Made by a program: the position numbers and the translations under genes
Shown here: piece after piece, positions 7,858-16,310 of the stretch
How positions within the stretch are numbered: the stretch's first letter is position 1
How the letters are laid out: the number at the start of each line of letters is the position of its first letter
The notes under the pieces: generated by a model
The model's input: only the letters and a program-made list of their open reading frames with translations
Told to the model about the DNA's origin: nothing
The model's database searches: none
NCBI RefSeq assembly: GCF_045124755.1
Contig: NZ_JBGVMK010000029.1
DNA from: Succinimonas sp045124755
GTDB lineage: Bacteria > Pseudomonadota > Gammaproteobacteria > Enterobacterales > Succinivibrionaceae
Strand: one strand, 5' to 3'
DNA length: 64,000 bases

Positions 7858-8754
7858 CTAACACTCCAGCCTGAATTTCGGCGACTTCCACACCGGCTTA
7901 CCGGCTTCGGGAATGCTGAGATCCGTACCCAGATCCAGACTGGGCTTCTCATGATGGAAATCGGAACCGCAGGAGCACAGAAGCTCGTGCTTGTTGGCAA
8001 TCTCAGTCAGAATAAACTTTTCCGACGACGATCCCTGCACGGCTCCGGTCACCTCTATGGCCTCGCCGCCGCAGCTCTTAAAGTCCTTCACCAGCCGGAG
8101 AATCCACTTGTTTTTGAGACCGTAACGGCAGGGATGAGCCAGCACGGGAATGCCTCCGGCCGCCAGAATGGTCTTCACGATGGTGTCCATATCCGGCCAG
8201 TTCGGTTCCACATAAGCCGGCTTTCCTTCGCCCAAGTAGCGGGAAAAGCAGGACTCCTCGGTAGCTCCGGCGCCGACGCTGACCAGATATCTGCTGTAGT
8301 TTCCCCTGGTAATGGAGGCTCCCGGAGCCGCCATGGCCTTGGTCTTTTCATAAGCGTCCTTGAAGCCGTGCTTTTCCAGCCTGAGGCCGATTTCCCGGGC
8401 CCGGATGTCGCGCTTTTCCGCCTGGGACTTCTCCAGATCCCTGAGCTCCGGACTGGCCGGATCAATGCTGAGTCCCACAATATGGATCTGATTCCGGTGC
8501 CAGAGACATGAAAGCTCAATTCCGGCCACCACGTGCATGCCAATGCTCTTTCCGGTCGCTACCGCCTCGGCCACGCCGGCGCTGGTGTCGTGATCCGTCA
8601 GAGCCAGCACCTCCACACCCTTCTTTTTGGCCAGAGCCACCAGCTCGGCAGGCGTATAGTGCCCGTCGGACGCCTTGGAATGAGAATGGAGATCATAACG
8701 CATGGGCCAGAGATGCACATCATCAAGTCCGGAATTATTTTCGCCGCTTTCCAT
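7858..8754 (-). CDS. rnmA: RnmA (YciV), PHP-domain 5'-3' exoribonuclease
   Basis: PHP-domain metallo-phosphoesterase. E. coli RNase AM (YciV) trims 5' ends of rRNA precursors and short RNAs and also hydrolyses nucleotide 3',5'-bisphosphates. All metal-site motifs are visible: DLHSHSKASDG, LTDHDT, GIELSC, IPVLAHPCRYG and CSCGSDFHH near the end. I placed the start at 8754 (298 aa): AAGGGGAG lies 8 bases upstream and the DUF3466 stop is 5 bases away, so the two are likely translated from one message. An in-frame upstream start at 8787 would overlap that gene. A terminator follows. Confidence 0.9.
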   Translation of the reverse strand: MESGENNSGLDDVHLWPMRYDLHSHSKASDGHYTPAELVALAKKKGVEVLALTDHDTSAGVAEAVATGKSIGMHVVAGIELSCLWHRNQIHIVGLSIDPASPELRDLEKSQAEKRDIRAREIGLRLEKHGFKDAYEKTKAMAAPGASITRGNYSRYLVSVGAGATEESCFSRYLGEGKPAYVEPNWPDMDTIVKTILAAGGIPVLAHPCRYGLKNKWILRLVKDFKSCGGEAIEVTGAVQGSSSEKFILTEIANKHELLCSCGSDFHHEKPSLDLGTDLSIPEAGKPVWKSPKFRLEC

Positions 8755-8759
8755 CAGAT

Positions 8760-10574
8760 TTACTCCCCTTTCTTCTTTCTGATACAAAAACCTGCTGCGG
8801 CAAGAACCATGAGCCAGAACATGCTGAGGGATCCTCTGGTGTGGGAGGATTTGGAGGTGTAGGACTTTAAGGTATTAGGGTAGATAACCTCCCGGTCATG
8901 ATCCAGCGTGGCCGTCCCCTTGGCCTCATCAATGACGAACACCCCTGTGTCCGGAGTCAGCAGCACCGTTACCGGAACGGCATTCAGGTAATTCTCCCAG
9001 TCCGACTTGTTCTCATAACGGAAAGCCGAGGCCAGAATGATCCCCTCGTCATTGATGGCCACCGGCCATTCCACATAATAATATCCGCCGTTCTGAAGGC
9101 AGTCTGCTTCGCCCTTCTCGTTCCTGCCGCAAATGTAATCGTTAACATAATTGAAGGATCGATCCTGATCCGTATAGATAAACCCGGTCTGAGCTCTGTC
9201 CACGGCGTAGTTAACCGGTTTTTTGTCGGCGGGATTGTCTCCCCAGCCTACCACCACAGAGTAGCTGTTGATGTCAGAGCCCTCGGAATTGGCTCCCCGG
9301 AACGGATAATCACTGGCCGGGAAGGTTATCTTCGCAAAGTTATGATCCGTGCTGTAGGCGGAAAGGCCGAATTCAAGCGGACGATTGGAATTCTTGCTCT
9401 TGTTCAGCTTCCTGTTGGCAAGAATCACGCCCTTTTTGTTAATCGCCTGCACCCAGGTATACATGTTTTCATTATCGTTGTTTCCCGGCCGGGACATTCC
9501 CGAAACTTCCCAGCAGCGATCCCCCAGAGATAAATTATCCCCGTCTATGGTCACGTCCCAGACGCAGGAGGTGTTGGCCGTGGAGGCGCCGGATCCGAAA
9601 TCATCGGTAGCCGAATATCCCGCGGCCACAATCCGGTCATCAAGCTTGACCAGATCCATAATGGCGGCGGTGGACAGGGAATTCTCGCTGGAACCGATAT
9701 CAATGTAGCCCTTGGCCTGAGTGCCGATAATGACCTCCCCGTCCTTCATTTTTACCGGATCGATGAGCCAGAGAGTGGCCTGGGTTCTGAAGCCGGGACA
9801 AATGCGATAATCCCCGCCGGCCTGCCAGTTGCCGTGATAGCAGTGAGAAAGAAAATCCTTGATATTGCCGTCATAATTGCCGAAGGAGCTGTATCCGCCC
9901 ACCAGAATCCTGCCGTCATCAAGGGGGAGGAAGGAAAGAGCGGTGGCATAGCCCCCCACCTCCTTGTAGGCCTCGGGATTGTCTCCCCAGCCCAGAGGGT
10001 TCTGCAGAATAAAGGTCTTGCCGTTAAACCTGGCCACCCCCTCCCGCCGGTAATAGTTAAACTCGGTGTTGTATTCGGACTTGTTCACCCGGTAGCCAAC
10101 GCCGTCGCCGTTTTCGTCAATGCGCAGCAGTATTGCAGTGTTTTCATCAGAGGAAACGGAGTCCGTAACCCCGGTAACCTCAGGGGTGTAGTAGAGCATT
10201 TCATAGCGCCACTTTTCGGCATAATTCGGGTTGCCGTCCCAGTAGGAATCGCAGATATTGCCGTCAAGGATGTCATAGCAGTCCATGAACCTTCTGATAT
10301 GCTGTCCGAGGTCATACTGATGCGGCGCCGTCATCATGCTGGAAAACATGTTGTGCCGGTAGTACACCGAGGCCGCCTTGGGATTTTTTCCCTCGCTTAA
10401 GGACATGGCAAAGGGGCCGAAGGCGGCAAATGAACCGTTATTGACCTCGGTAATCTGAAATGCCGGCTTCGCGGCCCCGGCGGCCAAAGCCGGACTCCCC
10501 CAGAGACCGGCAGCGCCGGTCAGGAGCATTCCCAAACCAAATCTGAAGGCTGATGACTTATCTGATAACAACAT
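8760..10574 (-). CDS. Secreted DUF3466 family protein with a C-terminal sorting-like tail
   Basis: 604-aa exported protein of a gammaproteobacterial family of unknown function. It has a signal peptide (about residues 10-32, ending PALAAG) and a long body of repeated beta-strand-like segments such as ALSFLPLDDGRILVGGYSSF and GRDEN-rich loops, suggesting a propeller or sandwich fold. The tail is TRGSLSMFWLMVLAAAGFCI followed by RKKK: a small-residue motif, one membrane segment and a basic end. This resembles GlyGly-CTERM signals cut by rhombosortase; here the motif is RGS rather than GGS. A repeat-rich 39-codon ORF ends two bases before the ATG. Confidence 0.8.
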   Translation of the reverse strand: MLLSDKSSAFRFGLGMLLTGAAGLWGSPALAAGAAKPAFQITEVNNGSFAAFGPFAMSLSEGKNPKAASVYYRHNMFSSMMTAPHQYDLGQHIRRFMDCYDILDGNICDSYWDGNPNYAEKWRYEMLYYTPEVTGVTDSVSSDENTAILLRIDENGDGVGYRVNKSEYNTEFNYYRREGVARFNGKTFILQNPLGWGDNPEAYKEVGGYATALSFLPLDDGRILVGGYSSFGNYDGNIKDFLSHCYHGNWQAGGDYRICPGFRTQATLWLIDPVKMKDGEVIIGTQAKGYIDIGSSENSLSTAAIMDLVKLDDRIVAAGYSATDDFGSGASTANTSCVWDVTIDGDNLSLGDRCWEVSGMSRPGNNDNENMYTWVQAINKKGVILANRKLNKSKNSNRPLEFGLSAYSTDHNFAKITFPASDYPFRGANSEGSDINSYSVVVGWGDNPADKKPVNYAVDRAQTGFIYTDQDRSFNYVNDYICGRNEKGEADCLQNGGYYYVEWPVAINDEGIILASAFRYENKSDWENYLNAVPVTVLLTPDTGVFVIDEAKGTATLDHDREVIYPNTLKSYTSKSSHTRGSLSMFWLMVLAAAGFCIRKKKGE

Positions 10575-10576
10575 TA

Positions 10577-10696
10577 TTACTTCCTGCGTCTCTTTGCTGT
10601 TGTGTGTTCAATTGCTGCTGTGTGTTCAATTGCTGTTGCGTGTTCTGTTATTTGTTCCGCTGTCTGCTCTGCCGTTTGTTCCGTCCTGGGATTCAC
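10577..10696 (-). CDS. Possible 39-aa leader peptide with TAIEHT repeats
   Basis: A GTG-initiated small ORF between uup and the DUF3466 gene. It reads roughly NPRTEQTAEQTAEQ, then two TAIEHT-type repeats and a basic KRRRK end. Its TAA is two bases before the DUF3466 ATG, and its last codons (AGGAAG) also form that gene's ribosome site, so translation could be coupled. Against it: no clear ribosome site precedes the GTG, and the frame is open further upstream into uup, so the true start is unsure. The coding frame is carried by an 18-bp DNA repeat. Confidence 0.35.
   Translation of the reverse strand: MNPRTEQTAEQTAEQITEHATAIEHTAAIEHTTAKRRRK
10594..10647. repeat. Three 18-bp tandem repeats
   Basis: Units at 10594-10611, 10612-10629 and 10630-10647, consensus TTGCTGTTGTGTGTTCAA, copies one and two differing by one base, copy three more decayed. 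The unit length is a multiple of three, so copy-number change would not shift the small ORF that overlaps it. Confidence 0.85.
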
Positions 10697-10728
10697 GCCG
10701 GCAGCCCTGTGATTATTTTCCGGCAATT

Positions 10729-12657
10729 TCAGGGATTTGCAATGGCTTCCAGCTCCTCCCAGCGGGCATAGGACTGCTCCAGCTCGCTCTGGCAGGAAGC
10801 ATACTTTTCCTGATTTGCCTTCATGTCCTCCGGGGACAGAGCGGCATAATCACTGCTCCCGAAGAGCTGCTCCAGTTCTGAAATGGCCTTCTCCAGTTCC
10901 TCGATGCGGGCCGGCAGGGATTCGAGCTCCCTGTTTTCCTTATATGACAGCCGGCGGGGGCGGGGGTTCTCCCGCTTTTCCGCGGAAGAACTGTTTACCG
11001 GGGGCTTCTCCGGGATTTTACCAAAATTTTCCCGGGGAGCCGCGGTAATTTTTTGCGGCTCCTTCTGAGCCTCCCGGGCCTCCAAAGCCGCCCGGACGTC
11101 GGAATAGCCGCCGATAAAGGTTTCCGCTCTCCCGGTGCCGTCAAAGTACCAGGTCTCGGTCACCACCCGATCCAGAAAATACCGGTCATGGCTGACCACC
11201 ATCAGGGTAGCTGAAAAGTTTTCCAGAAGCTCCTCCAGAAGATCCAGAGTCTCGATATCCAGATCATTGGTGGGCTCGTCCAGAATCAGGAGATTGCACG
11301 GCTTCAGAAAAATCCGGGCCAGAAGGAGCCGGTTCTTCTCGCCGCCGGAGAGAGCTTTTACCGGGGTGCGGGCCCGTTCTGCCGAAAACAGAAAATCCTT
11401 GAGATAGCTGTAAATATGCTGCTTTTTGCCCCCGGCCTCTACCTCGGTTTTGCCGGGAGCCAGGTTGTCCATCACCGTCTTTTCGGGATCCAGCTGCTCC
11501 CGGTACTGATCAAAAAACGCCACCTCAAGACGGCTTCCGGTTTTTATTATGCCGGAGGCCGGCTTAATGTCCCCCAGAAGGGCTTTGATAAGGGTAGTTT
11601 TGCCGGTGCCGTTGGCGCCCGCAATGCCGATTTTGTCCCCCCGCACCACATAGGCGGAGAAATCCCGCAAAAGCTCCCGATCTCCCATGCGGAGACAAAG
11701 ATCCGTGATCTCAAAAACGATCTTTCCCGAAAACTCTCCCCCGCCGGCCCGGAGTCTGACATTGCCGAGACGGTTTCTTCTCTCCTGATGCTCCCGGCGC
11801 ATTTCCCGGAGCCGGCGCACCCGGCTGTCGGATCTGGTGAGACGGGCCTTGATGCCCTTCCGGATCCAGGCCTCCTCCTGGGAAAGCCGGCGGTCAAAGT
11901 CCTCGTTGCGGATCTCCTCCAGCCGGAGCGCCTCCTTCTTGGCAGAAAGATAGCTCTCAAAATTCCCCGGAAAGGAGGTGATCTGCCCCCGATCCACATC
12001 CGCCACTCTGGTGGCCACGGCATTGATAAAGCTGCGGTCATGGGAAATAAAAACCACCGCTCCGGGAAAGGCCCGGATAAAATCCTGCAGCCACTCAATA
12101 GCCGGAATGTCCACATGGTTGGTGGGCTCGTCCAGAAGGAGGAGATCCGGAGCTGCCGCCAGCGCCCGGGCTAGCGCCACCTTGCGGAGCCAGCCGCCGG
12201 AAAGCGTGTCCATTTCGCTGTCGGGATCCAGCTTCATGAGACTGAGAATGCGCCGCACCTCCTTGTCATAAACCCAGCCGTGGGCGGCTTCAATGATTTC
12301 CCCCAGCTCCGAGAGGCGGCTCTGATTGGTTTCGGGATCCCTGATCAGAAGAAAGTATTCCGAAAGAGCCGCCCCGATCTCCGGGACGCCCCGGGCCGCA
12401 TAGCAGTAGACCGGCAGCTTAAGATGGGCCGGGGGATCCTGCTCCAGGCGGGAAATCCGGAGCCCCTGCTTCACGATTCTCCGGCCGTCGTCGATATTAA
12501 CCGAGCCCTCCATGATTTTAAGGAGTGTGGACTTCCCGGAGCCGTTGCGGCCCACCACGGCAACTCTTTCATGCTCCTCGATGGAAAGGGAAGCCCGGTC
12601 AAAAAGAGGAGCCGCGCTGTAGGAGAGGTAAATGCTGTCCAGATTCATGAGAGACAT
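10729..12657 (-). CDS. uup: Uup, ABC-F family ATPase
   Basis: 642 aa, close to E. coli Uup (635). A soluble tandem ABC ATPase of the ABC-F class that acts on ribosomes or DNA; loss raises precise transposon excision. Two cassettes are complete: Walker A GRNGSGKST and GANGTGKTT, signatures LSGGWLRK and LSGGEKNR, Walker B LLLLDEPTNHVD and LLILDEPTNDLD. The inter-domain linker is strongly charged (about 230-305), and the tail after a proline-rich stretch (about 545-640) is the coiled-coil DNA-binding C-terminal domain. Its ATG overlaps the rlmKL stop as TGATG, the same gene pair as in E. coli. Confidence 0.95.
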   Translation of the reverse strand: MSLMNLDSIYLSYSAAPLFDRASLSIEEHERVAVVGRNGSGKSTLLKIMEGSVNIDDGRRIVKQGLRISRLEQDPPAHLKLPVYCYAARGVPEIGAALSEYFLLIRDPETNQSRLSELGEIIEAAHGWVYDKEVRRILSLMKLDPDSEMDTLSGGWLRKVALARALAAAPDLLLLDEPTNHVDIPAIEWLQDFIRAFPGAVVFISHDRSFINAVATRVADVDRGQITSFPGNFESYLSAKKEALRLEEIRNEDFDRRLSQEEAWIRKGIKARLTRSDSRVRRLREMRREHQERRNRLGNVRLRAGGGEFSGKIVFEITDLCLRMGDRELLRDFSAYVVRGDKIGIAGANGTGKTTLIKALLGDIKPASGIIKTGSRLEVAFFDQYREQLDPEKTVMDNLAPGKTEVEAGGKKQHIYSYLKDFLFSAERARTPVKALSGGEKNRLLLARIFLKPCNLLILDEPTNDLDIETLDLLEELLENFSATLMVVSHDRYFLDRVVTETWYFDGTGRAETFIGGYSDVRAALEAREAQKEPQKITAAPRENFGKIPEKPPVNSSSAEKRENPRPRRLSYKENRELESLPARIEELEKAISELEQLFGSSDYAALSPEDMKANQEKYASCQSELEQSYARWEELEAIANP

Positions 12658-15017
12658 CAGGCCGGTTCCTCTCTGTTTTGAGATGCGGAAGATCCGGAGG
12701 GAATCCCGGTTTTGCCGGCGGGGGCCGGATCCCCCGGCGCCGCCTCGCGAAGCACGAAACAGCAGTGAATCTTCTTATTCCGGCTGAAATCCTCGGGGAG
12801 AGTCTTCAGGGACACGTCTTCAAAGGTCAGTCCCAGAGCGGCCACGGCCGCGGTGTCCAGCTGGAAATTCCGCTTGTTGTTGGAAAATATGATCACCCCG
12901 TGCGGTTTCAGGAGCCTCTTAAGATCCCGGAGGAGATCCGCATGATCCCGCTGCACGTCAAAGCTTTCCTCCATTCTTTTCGAATTGGAAAACGTCGGCG
13001 GGTCTGCAAAAATCAGGTCAAAGCGATCCCCGCAGGTCTTGATCCATTTGAGGCAGTCCGCCTGCACAAACTGGTTCCGGGGATTTTTAACGCCATTGGC
13101 CTTCATGTTCTCCCGGGCCCAGTTAAGATAGGTGCGGCTCATGTCCACCGTAGTCACGCTGCGGGCGCCGTTAACCGCAGCGTAGACGCTGGCGCTGCCG
13201 GTATAGGCAAAGACATTGAGCACATCCCGTCCCGGACTCATTTCCCCCACCATGCGCCGCGCCAGCCGGTGATCCAGAAAGAGTCCGGTGTCCAGATAGT
13301 CCCAGAGATTGACGATAAAGCAGCAGCCGTATTCCCGGATCAGCAGGGTTCTTTTGGTTTCGCTGAGCTTCTCGTACTGACTGTCCCCCTTTTTGCGCTC
13401 CCGCACCTTAAGGACGATATTCTCTCCGGGGACATCCAGCACCTCGGCCACGGCGGCGATCATGTTAAGAAGCCGCCGATGGGCAACGTTGACGGGGATG
13501 GTTTTCGGGGCCTGATACTCCTGCACCAGAACATAATTGCCGTAGAGATCGATGGCGGCGGCGTAATCCGGGAGATCCGCATCATAAATGCGATAGGCCT
13601 CGAGGCCCTCTCTCCGGGCCCATTTACTGAGCCGCTTAAGGTTCTTCCGAAGCCTGTTCGCAAAATCCGCGGCAATAATGGCCTTTTCTCCGGAGTCCGG
13701 GCCTTCCCGGGGCGCCTCTCCCGAAGCCTTTTCCGAAGTCTTAAGAGCGGCTTCGTCCGGAGCCTGTTCCGGGAGCTTATCCGGTTCCCCGTCTTCTCGG
13801 TTCTCTCCCTTGTCTCCCTTGTCTTCCTTGTCTCCCTTGTCTTCCTTTTCTTTAATCGGCTCCTCCCCTCTTATGGCAAAGGTTCTGAGCTCGCAGGGGA
13901 TGGCGCCGTTAAAGAGACGGTAGGAGCGTTCCGCCCGGAGTCTTAAACAGCTTAAAAGATCCTGAGAGGAGGAGATAATCCCGGCCCGCCAGCCCGGAAA
14001 CTCGCTTCTTATTTTGTTGCCCAGAGATGTGTAAAGCTCCAGAAGCTCCGCAAAATTCCCCAGCCGCTCGCCATAGGGAGGATTGCAGAACAGGACTCCC
14101 GGCTCGGCCTCCGGAAAGGGATTTCGGAGACTCCTGATATCGCAGACCTCCACCTGAATGAGATCGGTGAGTCCGGCTTTTTCAATATTATCCCTGGCCC
14201 TAGCCACCACCTCGGGATCGCTGTCAAAGCCCCGGAAGCGGATCCCGGCTTCAAGGAGCCGCTTTTTGCCCTGAGCAGCTCTTTCCCGGGCTTCGGCCTT
14301 GAGCCGGGCCAGCAGCGAAGCATCAAAATTCCGAAGTCCCGCAAAACCATAGCGGCGTCTCAGCAGCCCCGGAGCCATATCCGCCGCCTTCATGCAGGCT
14401 TCAATAAGGAGGGTGCCGGATCCGCACATGGGATCCACCGCATTTCCGGTAACATAGCCGCTTCTGACGATAATGGCCTGCGCCAGGTTTTCCTTCAAGG
14501 GGGCGGCTCCCGCTCTGGCGCGGTAGTCCCGGCGGTGCAGGGATTCCCCCGAAAGGTCGATGGAAACGGTGACATTGTTCTTTTTGTCCAGATGGGCATT
14601 GATTCTGACGTCCGGATGCTCCCGGTCAACATTGGGCCGAAAGCCCGTCTGTCTGGAAAAGCGGTCGCAGATGGCGTCCTTCACCCGCACGGCGCCGTAC
14701 TGGGTATTTCTGATAAACTGATTGCTGCCGTTGAAATCCACGGCAATGGTGGTCTGATTGTCAAAATATTCCTCATAGCGGAGACTGTAGGCGCCATTGT
14801 AAAAATTGATGTCATCTCCGGCATAGAAGGTGCCCAGAGCCAGGAGCACTCTGGTGGCAAACCGGGTTTCCAGACAGATCCGGATGCCGGTCTCCGTATC
14901 TCCGGCAAAGCTGACGCCGGCGATGGTCTCCTTGACATTGGCGGCTCCCAGAGCGGAAAGCTCCTCCCGGAGCAGGGCTTCCAGCCCCCGGGGACAGGCT
15001 GCAAAATAATTCAGCAT
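12657..15017 (-). CDS. rlmL: RlmKL, bifunctional 23S rRNA G2445/G2069 methyltransferase
   Basis: 786 aa against about 702 in E. coli. N-terminal THUMP domain, then the RlmL half (m2G2445) with DPMCGSGTLLIEA and catalytic-loop NPPYGERLG, and the C-terminal RlmK half (m7G2069) with NVFAYTGSASVYAAV and FADPPTFSNSKR. The extra length is a low-complexity charged linker (about residues 383-455) between the halves, rich in KEDKGDKED, and encoded partly by a perfect 18-bp tandem duplication. Uup overlaps its stop. An extended -10 promoter TGATATAAT lies at 15045-15053, about 30 bases upstream. Confidence 0.95.
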   Translation of the reverse strand: MLNYFAACPRGLEALLREELSALGAANVKETIAGVSFAGDTETGIRICLETRFATRVLLALGTFYAGDDINFYNGAYSLRYEEYFDNQTTIAVDFNGSNQFIRNTQYGAVRVKDAICDRFSRQTGFRPNVDREHPDVRINAHLDKKNNVTVSIDLSGESLHRRDYRARAGAAPLKENLAQAIIVRSGYVTGNAVDPMCGSGTLLIEACMKAADMAPGLLRRRYGFAGLRNFDASLLARLKAEARERAAQGKKRLLEAGIRFRGFDSDPEVVARARDNIEKAGLTDLIQVEVCDIRSLRNPFPEAEPGVLFCNPPYGERLGNFAELLELYTSLGNKIRSEFPGWRAGIISSSQDLLSCLRLRAERSYRLFNGAIPCELRTFAIRGEEPIKEKEDKGDKEDKGDKGENREDGEPDKLPEQAPDEAALKTSEKASGEAPREGPDSGEKAIIAADFANRLRKNLKRLSKWARREGLEAYRIYDADLPDYAAAIDLYGNYVLVQEYQAPKTIPVNVAHRRLLNMIAAVAEVLDVPGENIVLKVRERKKGDSQYEKLSETKRTLLIREYGCCFIVNLWDYLDTGLFLDHRLARRMVGEMSPGRDVLNVFAYTGSASVYAAVNGARSVTTVDMSRTYLNWARENMKANGVKNPRNQFVQADCLKWIKTCGDRFDLIFADPPTFSNSKRMEESFDVQRDHADLLRDLKRLLKPHGVIIFSNNKRNFQLDTAAVAALGLTFEDVSLKTLPEDFSRNKKIHCCFVLREAAPGDPAPAGKTGIPSGSSASQNREEPA
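13809..13844. repeat. Perfect 18-bp tandem duplication inside rlmL
   Basis: CTTGTCTCCCTTGTCTTC occurs twice head to tail (13809-13826, 13827-13844). On the coding strand it gives alternating Lys-Glu/Asp-Lys-Gly-Asp repeats in the linker between the two methyltransferase halves. Confidence 0.95.
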
Positions 15018-15044
15018 AGATCAAACCTCGTTTTAAGTCCCTGT

Positions 15045-15053
15045 ATTATATCA
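15045..15053 (-). promoter_or_regulatory. Extended -10 promoter for rlmL-uup
   Basis: TGATATAAT on the minus strand, a perfect -10 with TGn extension, about 28 bases from the rlmL ATG. No convincing -35 is visible. Confidence 0.5.
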
Positions 15054-15220
15054 AAACGGCCCGGCCGGGAAAATTCCGGCAGGAGGGAATGACAGGGCAA
15101 TACAAAACCCGGATTCCCGGAAATCGCCCCGGACAGAAACGGCAAAAAGCCCGCGGGGGACTTAAACAGCAATCAAACAAAGGAAAAAATGAGAAAAAGC
15201 ATTTGAGAGAAGCTTTTGAA

Positions 15221-15305
15221 TGGTACCCAGAGAGGGACTTGAACCCTCACGATTTTACTCACTGCCACCTGAAGACAGCGTGTCTACCAATTCCACCATC
15301 TGGGC
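15221..15305 (-). tRNA. tRNA-Leu(CAG)
   Basis: 85 bases with encoded CCA, acceptor GCCCAGA/TCTGGGT, anticodon stem-loop CTGTC-TTCAGGT-GGCAG (anticodon CAG), long variable arm and T-loop TTCAAGT. Last of three leucine tRNAs behind secG. Confidence 0.97.
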
Positions 15306-15376
15306 ACTACCCAAAATCCGACATCCCTTGCCAGGACGGCTCAGAACATCAGCAGGAAGACATTTACCGGTTTTAC

Positions 15377-15461
15377 TGGTACCCGAGGCGGGACTTGAAC
15401 CCGCACGCCGTTAAGCACTACCACCTCAAGGTAGCGTGTCTACCAATTCCACCACCCGGGC
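15377..15461 (-). tRNA. leuU: tRNA-Leu(GAG), copy 2
   Basis: 85 bases with CCA. Anticodon stem-loop CTACC-TTGAGGT-GGTAG gives anticodon GAG. It differs from the copy at 15529-15613 by one base in the variable arm (TTAAC against TTAGC). Confidence 0.97.
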
Positions 15462-15528
15462 GCAATAAAAGGTAAAATGCCGATTCTGAAATTAAGCCTG
15501 ACCGAGCGAATCACTTTCGATCAAACTA

Positions 15529-15613
15529 TGGTACCCGAGGCGGGACTTGAACCCGCACGCCGCTAAGCACTACCACCTCAAGGTAGCGTGTCTACCAATT
15601 CCACCACCCGGGC
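15529..15613 (-). tRNA. leuU: tRNA-Leu(GAG), copy 1
   Basis: 85 bases with CCA and anticodon GAG. It lies 29 bases after the secG stop, the secG-leuU arrangement of E. coli, so it is probably processed from the secG transcript. Confidence 0.97.
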
Positions 15614-15642
15614 ACAACCAGCAAGGCAAATTCTTTCAGCTG

Positions 15643-16107
15643 TTACTGCTGATCTGCCTTTTCATCCGAAGAAGCTTCAGATGCGGTATTCTTGTTATCC
15701 TCAGGAACAGTCTTTTCAGCAGCCTTTTCCGCTGCGGGGGTTTCAACCTTTTCCACCTTGACTGCAGCCTTGCTGTCGGAATTTTCCACCGGAGCCGGCT
15801 GGCTTACCTGAGCGCTTTCAGTCTGCACCCCTTCTTCGATATTGTCAAAGGCGGCGCTTCCATGGTCTCTGTGGTTGTTAATATAACCCAGAGCCAAACA
15901 AATTCCAAAAAGCGTGAATGCCAAAACCCAGGTGCTTTTAGTAAAGAAATTACCGCTGCCGGCAGCGCCGAACAATGTATTTGCCGCGCCTGCTCCGAAC
16001 GAAGCACCCATGCCTGCGCCCTTGCCCTGCTGAGCAAGGATAAAAGCCACAAGCAGGATCGCATTTACGAGAAAGAGCACCAGAAGTATTGCATAAGCCA
16101 GTGTCAT
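15643..16107 (-). CDS. secG: SecG, Sec translocon subunit with an extended acidic tail
   Basis: Small inner-membrane subunit that assists SecA-driven export with SecY and SecE. Two membrane helices (about residues 3-23 and 55-75) flank the conserved cytoplasmic loop QQGKGAGMGASFGAGAANTL. At 154 aa it is longer than E. coli SecG (110 aa); the extra part is a Glu/Lys/Ala/Pro-rich C-terminal tail from about residue 90. AGGA lies 9 bases upstream of the ATG. Genes for GlmM before and leuU after are as in E. coli. A good promoter lies at 16148-16175. Confidence 0.95.
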   Translation of the reverse strand: MTLAYAILLVLFLVNAILLVAFILAQQGKGAGMGASFGAGAANTLFGAAGSGNFFTKSTWVLAFTLFGICLALGYINNHRDHGSAAFDNIEEGVQTESAQVSQPAPVENSDSKAAVKVEKVETPAAEKAAEKTVPEDNKNTASEASSDEKADQQ

Positions 16108-16147
16108 CGTCGTATCGTTCCTTTAACCTTGTCATTCAACGCGGGCT

Positions 16148-16175
16148 ATTCTAACAGAGATTTGCAACTTGACAA
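16148..16175 (-). promoter_or_regulatory. Promoter of secG-leuU
   Basis: On the minus strand TTGTCA (16175-16170), 16 bases, TAGAAT (16153-16148) with an extended TGT in front. It sits about 40 bases from the secG ATG. Confidence 0.7.
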
Positions 16176-16310
16176 GCATTTTTTGAAATTTTTTTACTTT
16201 TGCCAGTAAAACGGTCAAAAAACAGCCAGCCCGCCGCCGGTAACGGCTTTCAGGGAGGAATATGGCATTCCTCCGCTGAAAAGACCCTTTGCGGCCGTCT
16301 CCTCCGCTCC

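Noticed and set aside
15221..15613. Repeated 85-base units as a possible CRISPR or repeat array
   Set aside because: They fold as tRNA-Leu genes with CCA ends; there are no short regular repeats with unique spacers anywhere in the window.
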